A stretch of DNA of 6,295 nucleotides from positions 1-6,295 of the forward strand of contig DAHWGX010000085.1 in assembly GCA_027335985.1 (NCBI GenBank). Reading direction: 5' to 3'. Positions 5,986-6,295 of this stretch are shown here, piece by piece. Each line of letters starts with the position of its first letter. Positions within the stretch are counted from its first letter, which is position 1. The DNA is from Nitrospirota bacterium (GTDB lineage Bacteria > Nitrospirota_A > Leptospirillia > Leptospirillales > Leptospirillaceae). The notes beneath the pieces are model-generated. The model was given only the letters and a program-made list of their open reading frames with translations, did not search any database and was not told the origin of the DNA. A program made the translations under genes and the position numbers.

Positions 5986-6254
5986 GACGAGATGTCTCGA
6001 AAAGAAAGAATTCGTTCTTCGAGGTTATAAAGACCTCCGTGACATGTTCCTGTCAGTAAAACCCCTCCATGTCGGTTCACCTCAGGAAGGCCTCTTTGCT
6101 CGCTCAATCGGGTTTCCATCGTGACTTCTCCGGTGGAAAGTCTACGTACGGACATAAATTAGAGCACCAAGCAAAAGCGATGCGTTTCGGAAAACGCCCC
6201 CTTCACTCTACCCCCTCCCCGTCCCATTTTCATCCTTCGTGATGGGACCCCCTC
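5986..6254. other. Intergenic region without a convincing gene
   Basis: This region separates the c-di-GMP gene from whatever lies to the right. Short frames on both strands show no recognisable protein. It contains a 5-bp stem with a ttcg loop (6007-6020), the tgaca/tgtca element (6041-6056), a bulged 8-bp stem (6123-6142), a 6-bp stem gcgttt/aaacgc (6182-6197), and a C-rich tract (6197-6225) giving G runs on the - strand. A 7-bp inverted repeat gtcccat/atgggac lies at 6221-6248. None is diagnostic on its own. No tRNA or known riboswitch was recognised. Confidence 0.5.
6025..6057 (-). promoter_or_regulatory. Possible promoter/operator of the c-di-GMP gene
   Basis: On the - strand a TATAAC box (6025-6030) lies about 40 bases before the GTG start. 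No -35 box is correctly spaced: CTGACA at 6052-6057 would need a 21-bp spacer. A symmetric element tgaca-N6-tgtca (6041-6056) overlaps the -35 region and could be a regulator site. The evidence is weak and positional. Confidence 0.25.
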
Positions 6255-6295
6255 ATGCCAACTCCTGAATATACCATTGCCGATTTGCCCGCCCC
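6255..6295 (+). CDS. Possible start of a gene cut by the window edge
   Basis: An ATG at 6255 opens a frame that stays open to the window end and would begin MPTPEYTIADLPA. Only 13 codons are visible, and the upstream atggga (6242-6247) is a weak ribosome binding site that overlaps an inverted repeat. The family cannot be recognised. This may be chance. Confidence 0.2.
   Translation, partial: MPTPEYTIADLPA

Noticed and set aside
6182..6197. gcgttt/aaacgc stem as a terminator
   Set aside because: The stem has six pairs with no proper T tract on either strand and no gene end nearby.
1..6295. CRISPR arrays, tRNA or rRNA genes
   Set aside because: No regularly spaced repeats, cloverleaf pattern or rRNA-like sequence was seen on either strand.

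Overview
The window has two blocks. The left 2.7 kb is the 3' part of an IS21-family insertion sequence read on the + strand. The right 3.5 kb is ordinary-looking bacterial DNA with two genes on the - strand. GC is moderately high throughout, and the genes use aaggag or aggggg ribosome binding sites. The combination of an IS21 element and a membrane-anchored PAS-PAS-GGDEF-EAL protein is common in Gram-negative bacteria. An acidophile such as Leptospirillum or Acidithiobacillus would fit, but that is a guess from style and not a demonstrated assignment.

The IS21 block (1 to about 2738) carries three genes in one direction. The first is istA, the DDE transposase, open at the left edge and therefore missing its N-terminus. 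The second is a 210-residue protein with a KfrA-type N-terminal DNA-binding domain and a long coiled coil. The third is an intact istB, the AAA+ transposition helper. In most IS21 elements istA and istB are adjacent or overlap, so the KfrA-like gene in between is the most unusual point of the window. Its flanks contain likely control structure: a near-perfect palindrome over the istA stop codon with a second half-copy in the istA 3' end, a 13-nt palindrome after the gene, and a strong hairpin just before istB. A 10-bp direct repeat containing the ribosome binding site brackets the gene. The right end of the element shows two 17-nt repeats 22 bp apart and probably ends in a CA at 2738.

The right block reads leftwards. 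A GTG-started, 898-residue inner-membrane c-di-GMP enzyme (sensor region, two PAS domains, GGDEF and EAL, all key motifs present) is followed by a perfect 11-bp hairpin. After that comes a small VOC-superfamily (glyoxalase/bleomycin-resistance fold) protein, whose stop codon lies about 100 bp from the proposed end of the IS. The last 310 bases hold no convincing gene, only possible regulatory structures and perhaps the first codons of a gene leaving the window.

On function, IstA and IstB would carry out transposition. The KfrA-like protein is best guessed as a regulator or architectural partner of the element. The c-di-GMP enzyme and the VOC protein look like host genes beside which the element landed.
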